A DNA stretch of 64,000 nucleotides from the NCBI RefSeq assembly GCF_001905505.1, contig NZ_LIPG01000002.1, forward strand, positions 248,001 through 312,000, written 5' to 3'. The stretch comes from Streptomyces sp. CB02058. Its GTDB lineage: Bacteria; Actinomycetota; Actinomycetes; Streptomycetales; Streptomycetaceae. Position numbers and translations under genes: made by a program. The notes under the pieces were generated by a model, which saw nothing but the letters and a program-made list of their open reading frames with translations, ran no database searches and was not told the origin of the DNA. Positions 17,516 through 25,228 of this stretch are shown here, piece by piece. The stretch's first letter is position 1; each line of letters starts with the position of its first letter.

Positions 17516-17589
17516 TGCGCCGTCAGGGACTCGAACCCCGGACCCGCTGATTAAGAGTCAGCTGCTCTAACCAACTGAGCTAACGGCGC
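17516..17589 (-). tRNA. tRNA-Lys (anticodon CUU), copy 3
   Basis: Identical to copies 1 and 2. Its first 10 nt overlap the 3' end of the upstream protein gene, whose TAG stop lies inside the tRNA acceptor/D-arm junction. Confidence 0.97.
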
Positions 17590-18278
17590 CTGCTGACGTC
17601 GTAGACATTAGCACCCGGATCGGCGGGAGGAAAAATCGAACTCCCGGTGGTCGCCGGGGCCGCCGACCTGCCCACCCGCACACAGGCCCAGAGCAGTACG
17701 TCGGGGCCCGGCAGCCAGGGGTTGCGGGTGTCGGGGGCGACCACCCAGCGGGGCCCGCCGGAGCCCGCGCCGCCGGTCAGCGGCGGGACGGTGACCGCGT
17801 CCCCCGCCCCGTGGCAGAGCACGGGCGGCAGGGCGCCCAGGGTCGCCCGGGAGCCGTCGGAGCCCGTGCCCCACTCCTCCCAGGCCAGCAGGGACGGCAG
17901 TCGCTGGGCGGTGCCGGGGGAGGCGAACAGCAGCATCCGGCCCCGGTGCGTGGCGACCGGGCCCGAGCCGGGACCCTCCGCCCAGAGCTGCTCCAGCATG
18001 CGCCGGCCGAACAGGGCGGGGACGTTCACGATGTCGAACGAGGAGCCGCACGGCAGCACGCCGGGGGAGCCGGGGCGGGTCTCCCACTGCGAGAGCGTGC
18101 TGCGGGGGCAGGGCGAGGCGCCGGCCAGCCAGGCGGCCCCCGGTGCGGTGACCTGCGCGGCCCTGTCGTCGACCGCCCGGTTGTCGGCGCGGTCCCTCAG
18201 CAGAGTGAAGATGTCGACACCGTGGCGCGGGGCGGCACCGGTTCGCAGGGTCGTTTCGTCATTCAGCCAGGCGGTCAT
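17580..18278 (-). CDS. Small protein of the actinobacterial bifunctional primase/polymerase-like family
   Basis: A 232-residue protein resembling the short prim-pol N-domain proteins found in Streptomyces. Segments GSSFDIVNVPALFGRRML, RMLLFASPGTAQRLPSLLAWEEWG and WVVAPDTRNPWLPGPDVLL are the recognisable parts; the usual catalytic DxD of active prim-pols is not obvious, so polymerase activity should not be assumed. Two Cys-containing loops (SPCPRS, VLPCGSS) may be structural. ATG 18278 is the first start; the Shine-Dalgarno is weak. The stop TAG overlaps the 5' end of tRNA-Lys copy 3, so the two transcripts must be processed apart. Confidence 0.65.
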   Translation of the reverse strand: MTAWLNDETTLRTGAAPRHGVDIFTLLRDRADNRAVDDRAAQVTAPGAAWLAGASPCPRSTLSQWETRPGSPGVLPCGSSFDIVNVPALFGRRMLEQLWAEGPGSGPVATHRGRMLLFASPGTAQRLPSLLAWEEWGTGSDGSRATLGALPPVLCHGAGDAVTVPPLTGGAGSGGPRWVVAPDTRNPWLPGPDVLLWACVRVGRSAAPATTGSSIFPPADPGANVYDVSRRR

Positions 18279-18477
18279 GGCGTCATGTCTACCAAGCGTG
18301 ACGCTCCTGTTCCCCAGAGTTGCCGAAAGCCTGACAGGGCGGCATGTGAAAGAGTATCTTGCCCGGCGGCATATGCCAGAGGTGTACCTGTAGTGACGAG
18401 AGCCCGGCGCGAGGGAGCGGCCGACCCCTGCGCCGGGGCCGGGCGGTGGGCACCGGGGGCAGGCGTCGCCTCCGGGC

Positions 18478-18543
18478 CGGGGACGGGCTCGGGACGGGCT
18501 CGGGACGGGGCGCGATCCGGTCGGGGACGGGCTCGGGACGGGG
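18478..18543 (+). repeat. GGGACGGGCTC 11-bp tandem repeats in an intergenic region
   Basis: Three tandem copies of GGGACGGGCTC (18478-18510) and two more after a 12-bp spacer (18522-18543), in the 289-bp gap between two minus-strand genes. It has no coding context and may act in transcription termination or be replication-slippage debris. Confidence 0.7.
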
Positions 18544-18567
18544 CACCACCCTGTCGGGGCCGGGAGC

Positions 18568-18909
18568 TCAGGGGGCGGGGTCGCTCAGCAGGGACCGGCC
18601 GAACTCGATCATCTTCTTGGCGTAGTCCTCGGTCCACTCCGCACGCGCCGCTATGTCCGCGGGCGTGAGCCGGTCGAACCGGCGCGGATCGGCGAGCTGC
18701 GCCGCGGCCACGGCCTGGAACTCCACGGCCCGGTCGGTCGCCGCCCGGAAGGCGAGCGTCAGCTCCGTCGCGCGGGCCAGCAGCTCCTTCGGGTCGTCCA
18801 TCGACTCCAGGTCGAAGAAGTGATCCGGATCGGCCGCCGCCTCCGACGGCTCGAAGAGCAGCGGTGCGGGACGCAGCCTCTGCCGCTCGTTCCGCTCGGG
18901 TTGTGCCAT
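18568..18909 (-). CDS. Conserved-type hypothetical protein, 113 residues
   Basis: Not recognised. The sequence is helical and charged (KELLARATELTLAFRAATDRAVEF) with a C-terminal LTPADIAARAEWTEDYAKKMIEFGRSLL that could bind a partner. No signal peptide or membrane segment. ATG 18909 has GGAGGAAGG upstream. A second in-frame ATG at 19056 has an even stronger GGAGGAGGG, giving a 162-residue form with a Thr/Pro-rich N-terminus; comparison with relatives would decide. It lies about 240 bp beyond the helicase stop on the same strand. Confidence 0.6.
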   Translation of the reverse strand: MAQPERNERQRLRPAPLLFEPSEAAADPDHFFDLESMDDPKELLARATELTLAFRAATDRAVEFQAVAAAQLADPRRFDRLTPADIAARAEWTEDYAKKMIEFGRSLLSDPAP

Positions 18910-19149
18910 GTGGTGTTCCTTCCTCCGTCTTACGGCCGGACGGCCACCTTCCATTGTCCAGCCCGGCGTGGCGACCGCGCCCACGATCCGCAGCGGCGTC
19001 ACGGCGCCCGGGACCTCCGCCTCCGGCGTTGTGGTCAGTCGTGATGGCTCCGCCATCACTCCCTCCTCCGCCTTGGATTCGAAGACCCCGGACACCGCTC
19101 CTTCTTCCGCTGCCGATCGCGGGTGCGGTCGCAAGAGCGCTGCCCAGGA

Positions 19150-20484
19150 TCAGGGCGCCCAATGCACGCGGTGCTCGGAGAGATGGGCCAGAACCGCGTG
19201 GTTCGCCTCCCAGCCGTCGGGGAACTTGACCGTCACACCCAGCTGGACCGGCTCCGTCGACGGATGCTCGTCCAGCAGGTCGGCCACCCCCGCGCGGCAC
19301 ACCACGACGCACGCGTGCCGGTGCCGCGAGGCCAGGACGCACAGCCGGCCCGTCTCCAGATGGAAGGCCGTGGCGTCCGGGCGCCCCGATAGCGGATGAA
19401 GGACCACGGTCACATCGAACTCGCGGCCCTGGAGGCGGTTCGCCGTGTCCACCGCCACGCCCGTCACACCCAGCTCCGCCAGCGCCGCGCGCACCGCCGC
19501 GGCCTGGTCGCGGTGGGCCGTGCCGACCGCCACCCGGTCCGCCGTCACCGGGACCGGGCCGTCGGAGCGCTCGCTCGTCGCGGCCCCGCCCCGGTCCAGA
19601 AGCCTGCGGACCACCAGGGCCACCGCCCGGACCGCCTCGGGATCCGTGCGCGGGGTGTGCCGGGCCGGGAGCTCCAGCAGCCCCCAGCCGGACTCCGCGG
19701 CCTCGTCCAGCACCCGGTCGGGCCCCGAACCGTCCGACGGCACCCCGAAGGACAGCCGCCGGTCGCCGTGGTCCGTGCCGCTGCGGAACGGGGTGTACGG
19801 GTAGAACGCGTCCGAGACCAGCGGCGCGGCCGAGGCGGGCAGCCGCCACGACACCGGCAGCCGGTGCTGCGGAAGCTCCGGGTTGTGGGCCAGCAGCGTG
19901 GAGACGGCGCTCGCCGACGGGTCGTACGACAGGCCCGCCCACTGGTCGGCGCCCACGATCGAGAACGGGTCCAGCTGCCCCGGGTCCCCCACGAACAGCG
20001 CCCGCTCGAACAGCCCGGCCACGGCCAGCAGGGCGTCCGAACGCATCTGGTACGCCTCGTCGACGATCGCGTGTCCCCACGGCTCCACGTTCTTCACGTG
20101 CGCCCACTTCGCCGCCGTGGAGATGACGATGTCCAGCCCCGCCAGATCCGCCGCCTTCGCCGATTTCCGTACGTTGTCCAGGCCGTCCAGGACCTTGTCG
20201 TACGGATCGGAGTCGCTGCTGTGGAGCCGGCCGACCGGCAGCTCGGGCGCCTTCTCCGCGAGGCGCACCACCAGGTCGTCCACCTGGGCGTTGGTCTGCG
20301 CGACCACCATCAGCGGGCGTCCAGCGGCGGCCAGTTCCAGCGCGGCGCGCACCACCAGCGTCGACTTCCCCGCGCCCGGCGGCGAGTCCACCACGATGCC
20401 GCGCGCCGTACCGCGCAGGGTGTCGCCGAGGATCGCGTCGGTCGCCCGCGTCGCCGCGGCACCCGGGTCGAGAACGGCTGTCAC
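19150..20484 (-). CDS. Superfamily 1 DNA/RNA helicase-like ATPase
   Basis: A 444-residue P-loop protein. Walker A is DSPPGAGKST near residue 35, Walker B is AIVDEAYQ near 140, motif III GDPGQLDP near 160, and C-terminal motifs NRLQGREFDVTVV and LCVLASRHRHACVVVC correspond to motifs V and VI of UvrD/Dna2-type helicases. It is short, one helicase core without accessory domains. GTG 20484 overlaps the stop of the preceding gene (GTGA) with GGAGGA just upstream, so it is translated with the two genes before it. A joint role with the Fe-S RecB-type nuclease encoded first in the operon, as in Dna2-like end processing, is inferred. Confidence 0.8.
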   Translation of the reverse strand: MTAVLDPGAAATRATDAILGDTLRGTARGIVVDSPPGAGKSTLVVRAALELAAAGRPLMVVAQTNAQVDDLVVRLAEKAPELPVGRLHSSDSDPYDKVLDGLDNVRKSAKAADLAGLDIVISTAAKWAHVKNVEPWGHAIVDEAYQMRSDALLAVAGLFERALFVGDPGQLDPFSIVGADQWAGLSYDPSASAVSTLLAHNPELPQHRLPVSWRLPASAAPLVSDAFYPYTPFRSGTDHGDRRLSFGVPSDGSGPDRVLDEAAESGWGLLELPARHTPRTDPEAVRAVALVVRRLLDRGGAATSERSDGPVPVTADRVAVGTAHRDQAAAVRAALAELGVTGVAVDTANRLQGREFDVTVVLHPLSGRPDATAFHLETGRLCVLASRHRHACVVVCRAGVADLLDEHPSTEPVQLGVTVKFPDGWEANHAVLAHLSEHRVHWAP

Positions 20485-22091
20485 AGAAGGTCCTCCGCGG
20501 TCACTGCGTCGGGCTGCTCGGGAAGTCCGCCGGCGCCCGGCGGGCCACCATGGGTCCACGGGGTGTTCTCCGGGTCCGGCAGCTTCGGGCCGCCCCGCTG
20601 GTCGTGCTCGAACAGCGTCCAGGCGATCCGGTCGCCCGGCTCGGGCACCGAACCGGGCGCGGGCTCCTTGCCCCGCCCCATCCGGTCCGTGATCCGCAGC
20701 ACGAGGCCGACCGCGCCGGCCTCCGGGTCCTCGTCGGCGTACGCCACGAACTCCGCCGTCTGCGGCTTGCCGTCCAGCGAGCGGTAGACCTTGGTCCGCT
20801 CACCGAGATGCGGGCGCTCGGCGGTGAGCACCGTGACCAGCGGGCGCGGCGAGGGCCGCTTCGACTCGCTGTACGCCATCTCCACCCCGGACACCTCGCC
20901 GATGAACGCCTCGCCCGCCAGCCTGCGCCCCGCCAGCACCAGCGGATCGTCGAGCGCCTCCTGCGCCTCCAGCTGCGCCTGGGCCGTCTCCCGCGAGGCG
21001 AGCTTCTGCGCCGCCGTCACCGCGTCGTCCCGGCGCGGCTGCGGGGGCTCGCCCGCCCTCACCCGGTCCCGGTGGCCGGTGAAGGACCAGCGGTCCCTGG
21101 TCCAGCGGTCCTGCGCCCTGGCCCCCTCCGGCAGCTCCCTCATCAGGTCCAGTCCCCGCCACACCGCGTCCCAGGTGGGCCGGAGCACCCCCGCGAGCAG
21201 CCTTCCGATCTCCCGCTCGGCGATGGTCTGTTCTCCGAGCCGGGTGTCGAAGCCGAGGCCGTCCTCCGCGGCGGCCAGCGCCGTGCGCGCCCGGTCGAAC
21301 CGCTCGATCGCCGGCGCCAGCAGCCTGTTGTCGAACGCCGGGTCCGTCGCGGGCCCGGCCGGCGGGCAGATCAGCTGGCCGGCACCGTCCCGCTCCAGCT
21401 CGGCCCGGCGCGCGGCCTCGGCGCCGGACTCGCCGTCCGGCGGGTCCACCCACGCGAGCAGCGCGCCGAGATGCTGGTCCTCCAGGCTGCTCTGCCCCGT
21501 CGCCCAGTGGCGGTTCAGCAGATCGGTCGCGGAGAGCAGCAGCGAGGAGCCGGGCACCCGGGCCCGCTCCCCGTAGTGCGTCAGCCAGCGGCCGAGCAGC
21601 GGGACCCGGGCGGGCGCCGGATACGGCGTGTCCGGGTCGTCCTCCGCGGTCCGCCGGAACCGCATGGACCGCCCGAGCAGCCGTACGAAGTCGATGCCGG
21701 CCCTGCTGGGCACGATCAGCTGGGCCGCGTCCGTGCACAGCTCGACCTCGACCTTGGTCTTCTTGCCGGTCCCGGGATCGACCTCGTTGCGCTCGGCGGG
21801 CTCGACGACATCGGCGTAGGACTCGATGTGCGGCAGCACCGCCTCGGCCAGTTCCGCGAGGAACGCGAAACGCAGATCGCGGTCGCGCGGCTGGGACACC
21901 GCCAGCAGCCGGGGTGACTCGCGGTCCGTCCCCACGAGCGCGCCGAGCGGCGCGCCCGCCTCACCGGCGGTGGTCAGCGGCACCAGCACGAGCGGCCGGT
22001 CCGTCAGATGCCGGTGGCGCACGGTCGCCAGCGGCTGGGCCCGCCCGCTGTCCACCGCCTCCAGCCGGGCCAGGGTGCTGATCAGAGACAC
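20481..22091 (-). CDS. Unrecognised middle protein of the nuclease-helicase operon
   Basis: 536 residues with no family I recognise. Soluble; beta-rich N-terminal third (RPLVLVPLTT), a central helical part with many Arg and Glu residues (QTIAEREIGRLLAGVLRPTWDAVW), and a C-terminal beta region (KVYRSLDGKPQTAEFVAYAD) resembling the OB-like modules seen in nucleic-acid proteins. GTG 22091 overlaps the nuclease stop by 10 nt and its own stop overlaps the helicase start, so the three proteins are made together and probably work as a complex. Confidence 0.7.
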   Translation of the reverse strand: MSLISTLARLEAVDSGRAQPLATVRHRHLTDRPLVLVPLTTAGEAGAPLGALVGTDRESPRLLAVSQPRDRDLRFAFLAELAEAVLPHIESYADVVEPAERNEVDPGTGKKTKVEVELCTDAAQLIVPSRAGIDFVRLLGRSMRFRRTAEDDPDTPYPAPARVPLLGRWLTHYGERARVPGSSLLLSATDLLNRHWATGQSSLEDQHLGALLAWVDPPDGESGAEAARRAELERDGAGQLICPPAGPATDPAFDNRLLAPAIERFDRARTALAAAEDGLGFDTRLGEQTIAEREIGRLLAGVLRPTWDAVWRGLDLMRELPEGARAQDRWTRDRWSFTGHRDRVRAGEPPQPRRDDAVTAAQKLASRETAQAQLEAQEALDDPLVLAGRRLAGEAFIGEVSGVEMAYSESKRPSPRPLVTVLTAERPHLGERTKVYRSLDGKPQTAEFVAYADEDPEAGAVGLVLRITDRMGRGKEPAPGSVPEPGDRIAWTLFEHDQRGGPKLPDPENTPWTHGGPPGAGGLPEQPDAVTAEDLL

Positions 22092-23290
22092 GCCCGCTCC
22101 CCGCTCACGCCGTCCAGGGCCTCCGCCCGCAGGGCGGCGGCCCTGCGCAGCGCCGCCACCGTCGGGTCCGAGGGGTCGCCCTCCTTGCCCGCAGCCGCGG
22201 CCAGCACCCCCTCCACCGTCGTCAGCCCGCCGAGCTCGCCCCGCACACTGCGGCCCAGCGACTCCACCGCGCCTTCCGAACGGGCCTTCGCCCGGCAGTG
22301 GAAGGCCAGCTCGCACGCGGCCAGGCACTCGGGGGCGTACGCCGCGGGGACCGCGTCGACGGCGGTGCCGAGGTCCTCGGGGGAGCAGCCGGGGTCGAAG
22401 GTGGTGCCCTCGGGCAGCGCCGCCGCGATGTCCTCGACGCGGGTCAGCCTCGTCAGCTGCCTGCGGGTGACGGCGCGCTGCTTGCGCACGTCCACGACGG
22501 AGGCGGTCGGGAGGTTGGAGAAGTCCTTCGGGCAGACCAGCAGGACCTTGTGGCCGACCTCCGCGCCCTCGGTCACCGCGGCGATCCGCTCGAGGGCGAG
22601 GACGTAGACCGCGGACTGACGGGCCGCCGCACCGACCTTCGCCGCGTCCGCCGAGCCGTCGATCATCGGGAAGGACTTGATCTCGACGACCGTCCAGGTG
22701 CCGTCGGGGTGCACCACCACGGCGTCCGGCTCCAGGTAGGCGGGCGAGCCCGCCACCTCCAGGGCCAGCATCGGGTGGTCCAGCAGCGCCCAGCCGCCCG
22801 CCGCCGTGGCCTCGCGCAGCGCGAGGGCCGTGCGGGCGGCGCGGCCCTCGGGACCCGCCGCCGTCAGATCGGGCACCGAGGCCCCGGTGGGGGCGTCGGC
22901 GCCGCCGCCGAGCCGCTCGGCCAGCAGCCGCAGCAGCTCCGTGCCGCCGTCGGCCTTGACCTTCGCCTCGAAGGCGTTGCCCCGGACGAACGCGAACTGC
23001 GACTGGCCGAACGCGGCGGGGGAGCCGAGCGCGGTGGCCAGCACGGCCTTGTCGACGCCCGCGCCGTCGAGCAGGGCGCGGCGCCTGCATCCCGGGTTGG
23101 CGGCGAGCGCGGCCAGCGCGCGTGCGTCGAGCGGATGCGGCGCGACGGACGGACCGCGCAGCTCAGCGAGCCGCTGCCGGAGCGTCGTCGCTGGCTTCGG
23201 CAGCCGAGCCGGTGCTCGCGTCGCTGGAATCTGCGGAGGGGGTCCGCTGGCCGGGGATTCGCTCACCCGTGGAAGTCTTGCATCCGTCAC
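22082..23290 (-). CDS. RecB/Cas4-like PD-(D/E)XK nuclease with likely Fe-S cluster
   Basis: About 402 residues. The nuclease core shows LEPDAVVVHPDGTWTVVEIKSF, that is, Asp then E-I-K (Glu near residue 202). Four C-terminal Cys (DPGC near 301; PECLAACELAFHC near 320-332, spacing C-x3-C-x5-C) resemble the iron-sulphur staple of Cas4, AddB and Dna2. First gene of a three-gene overlapping operon with an unknown protein and an SF1 helicase. GTG 23290 is the most upstream reasonable start (also GTG 23266); the N-terminal 60 residues are Pro/Ala-rich and overlap the PAP2 gene by up to 128 nt. A DNA repair or defence role is possible; I could not assign it to a named system. Confidence 0.75.
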   Translation of the reverse strand: MTDARLPRVSESPASGPPPQIPATRAPARLPKPATTLRQRLAELRGPSVAPHPLDARALAALAANPGCRRRALLDGAGVDKAVLATALGSPAAFGQSQFAFVRGNAFEAKVKADGGTELLRLLAERLGGGADAPTGASVPDLTAAGPEGRAARTALALREATAAGGWALLDHPMLALEVAGSPAYLEPDAVVVHPDGTWTVVEIKSFPMIDGSADAAKVGAAARQSAVYVLALERIAAVTEGAEVGHKVLLVCPKDFSNLPTASVVDVRKQRAVTRRQLTRLTRVEDIAAALPEGTTFDPGCSPEDLGTAVDAVPAAYAPECLAACELAFHCRAKARSEGAVESLGRSVRGELGGLTTVEGVLAAAAGKEGDPSDPTVAALRRAAALRAEALDGVSGERACL

Positions 23291-24110
23291 TGACAATCGT
23301 GGACCTCATGGGAACGGCGGACGCGGGAACCCGTGTGAACACCGCCCTCGCCCGGTCCTTCACCCGGTCCGCGATCCGCATGAACGGCCTGGTCAGCAGG
23401 GCACCCACGGCCATCACCGCGGCGCCCGCCACGGCGTCGAGGAAATAGTGGTTGGCCGTGCCCATGACCACGAGCACGGTGACCAGCGGATAGGCGACGC
23501 CCACCGCGCGCACGAGCGGGTGGCGGCCGTGGCGCCACAGCAGGACACCGCACCACACCGCCCAGCCGACGTGCAGGCTCGGCATCGCCGCGTACTGGTT
23601 GGTCATCCCGCTGAGTCCGCGCGGGGCGCTCGCGCCGGCACCCCACCAGCCGTAGTCGCTGTACTGGGCCATCGTGTCGACGAAACCGTGGTGGGCGTCC
23701 AGCAGCCGGGGCGGGCAGGTCGGCATCAGCGTGAAGCCGACCAGGCCGAGCAGGGTGGAGGTCATCAGCCAGGTGCGGGCCGCCCGGTAGGCGGCGGTGC
23801 GCCGCCGGAAGATCCAGACCAGGACGGCGGGGGTGACCAGGTAGTGCAGGGAGGCGTACGCGAAGTCCGCCGGTATCCCCAGCGAGGGGTGGGCCGTCAG
23901 GAGCCGGTTGAGGGGGTGCTCGGCGTTGATGTGCAGCGCCTTCTCCAGGCGGAGTATCGCGAGCCCGTGCTCCACGGCCCCGGGTATGTCCTCCCGGACG
24001 AGCAGCCGGCCCATCGAGTACAGCCCGTACACCACCGCGATCAGTGGAAGCTCCGTCCACCAGCGGGGCCGGTGACCGGAGGACGGTGTCGCGGCGGTGG
24101 CGTGCGGCAT
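23163..24110 (-). CDS. PAP2-family membrane phosphatase/transferase
   Basis: A 315-residue integral membrane protein with about six segments. PAP2 motifs are present as MPSLHVGW (the PSGH-type motif) and MGTANHYFLDAVAG (the third motif with His); the layout with SGMTNQYA resembles the inositolphosphoceramide-synthase-like branch, so lipid phosphate or phosphodiester transfer is likely. The last 45 residues are hydrophilic and low complexity. ATG 24110 has GGGGAGAG upstream. Its 3' end overlaps the start of the nuclease gene by about 128 nt on the same strand in another frame; one of the two ends may be mis-set or truly overlapping. Confidence 0.82.
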   Translation of the reverse strand: MPHATAATPSSGHRPRWWTELPLIAVVYGLYSMGRLLVREDIPGAVEHGLAILRLEKALHINAEHPLNRLLTAHPSLGIPADFAYASLHYLVTPAVLVWIFRRRTAAYRAARTWLMTSTLLGLVGFTLMPTCPPRLLDAHHGFVDTMAQYSDYGWWGAGASAPRGLSGMTNQYAAMPSLHVGWAVWCGVLLWRHGRHPLVRAVGVAYPLVTVLVVMGTANHYFLDAVAGAAVMAVGALLTRPFMRIADRVKDRARAVFTRVPASAVPMRSTIVSDGCKTSTGERIPGQRTPSADSSDASTGSAAEASDDAPAAAR

Positions 24111-24425
24111 CCGGTAGCTCTCCCCATGTTCATGCGGTCGACGGCGGGCGTTCAACCGTACGGTGGTCGTATGCCCGGAATCCTTCTGGGGCCGCCTTCC
24201 CCGCGGACGTGCCTGGTCATGCGCTGAGAGGGACGCGGACGCCGCCCCGCAGGTTGCCCGGGGGGTGGGTGCGCGATGATGGAGCAGGGTCTTCCGCCTG
24301 CACCGGTCCCCAGCCGGCTGCCCGCGTTCGCCACCCCGCAGCTGTCCCGGACACCGCTGTCCCGGACCCATCAGATCCTAGGGTCCCCCGATCATCGGAT
24401 CTCAGTATTTTCAGGGAGAGCCGTC
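24111..24425. other. Divergent intergenic region (PAP2 and histidine phosphatase genes)
   Basis: 315 bp between divergent genes. A short palindrome CCGATCATCGG (24388-24398) lies about 30 nt before the phosphatase start and is AT-richer than its surroundings, so it may be an operator. Nothing else is recognised. Confidence 0.4.
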
Positions 24426-25022
24426 ATGGCACCGCGAATCCTGCTCGCCCGGCATGGCCAGACACAGTGGTCCGTCCAGGGCAATCACACCGGCAGGACC
24501 GACATCCCCCTTCTCGACGCAGGCCGCGAGGGAGCCAAGCTGCTCGGCGAGCGGCTGCACCGGGAGCCCTGGGGCGGGCTGCCCGGGGTGGAGGTGCGGA
24601 CCAGTCCGCTCGTGCGGGCCTCCGAGACCTGCGCCATCGCGGGCTTCGGCGACCGCGCCGAGCCGTGGGACGCGTTGATGGAGTTCGACTACGGGGACTA
24701 CGAGGGGCTCACCCCGGCGCAGATCAAGGCGGACCGGCCGGACTGGCTCATCTGGCGCGACGGGGTTCCCGGGGGAGAGACCCTGGCCGAGCTCTCGGCC
24801 AGGGCGGACGAGGTCGTCGCGTGGGCGCGCTCGGCCGACCGCGACGTGCTGGTCTTCGCGCACGGGCACATCCTGCGGGCCCTGGGCGCGCGCTGGCTGG
24901 GCGAGGACGTGTCCTTCGCCGCGCGCATCCGCCTCGAGCCGACGTCCCTCTCGGTGCTGGGCTGGGCGTACGGACTCCCGGCCCTGGAACGCTGGAACGA
25001 CACCGGCCACCTGGACCGCTAG
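24426..25022 (+). CDS. Histidine phosphatase superfamily protein
   Basis: A 198-residue cytosolic phosphatase or mutase. LARHGQTQW near residue 8 is the catalytic RHG motif, [11 protein letters not shown] supplies the second Arg, [11 protein letters not shown] the acid and [10 protein letters not shown] the second His. The fold is that of cofactor-dependent phosphoglycerate mutase relatives, but the size and motifs suit a small-molecule or protein phosphatase. ATG 24426 follows GGGAGAG. Confidence 0.9.
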   Translation: MAPRILLARHGQTQWSVQGNHTGRTDIPLLDAGREGAKLLGERLHREPWGGLPGVEVRTSPLVRASETCAIAGFGDRAEPWDALMEFDYGDYEGLTPAQIKADRPDWLIWRDGVPGGETLAELSARADEVVAWARSADRDVLVFAHGHILRALGARWLGEDVSFAARIRLEPTSLSVLGWAYGLPALERWNDTGHLDR

Positions 25023-25170
25023 GGTCCCCGGCCGGTCCGGGACCGGCTCACGGCCCTTGTCCGGTCCGCGGTGAGGACCCGGGGCGGCCGGACCGGGACC
25101 GGCTCGCGATCCCGGTGCGGTCCGCGCGGAGGACCCCGGGGCGGCCTGGGCCGGGCGGGACCCGGGGCGC

Positions 25171-25211
25171 GGTGCCTCGCGCCCGCCCCGGCCCGGGCGG
25201 TGCCTCGCGCA
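25171..25211 (+). repeat. Direct repeat CGGTGCCTCGCGC in a convergent intergenic region
   Basis: Two identical copies of this 13-base sequence, 28 nt apart, in the 206-bp GC-rich gap between the convergent histidine phosphatase and TPR-regulator genes. The rest of the gap is full of near-palindromic GGTCCGG/CCGGACC blocks that can fold and may end transcription from both sides. Confidence 0.6.
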
Positions 25212-25228
25212 CGCCCCGCCCGCATCCC

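Noticed and set aside
18910..19056. Extended N-terminus of the 113-residue hypothetical protein
   Set aside because: Kept only as an alternative: a strong ribosome site exists at 19056, but the added sequence is low complexity and a good start exists at 18909.
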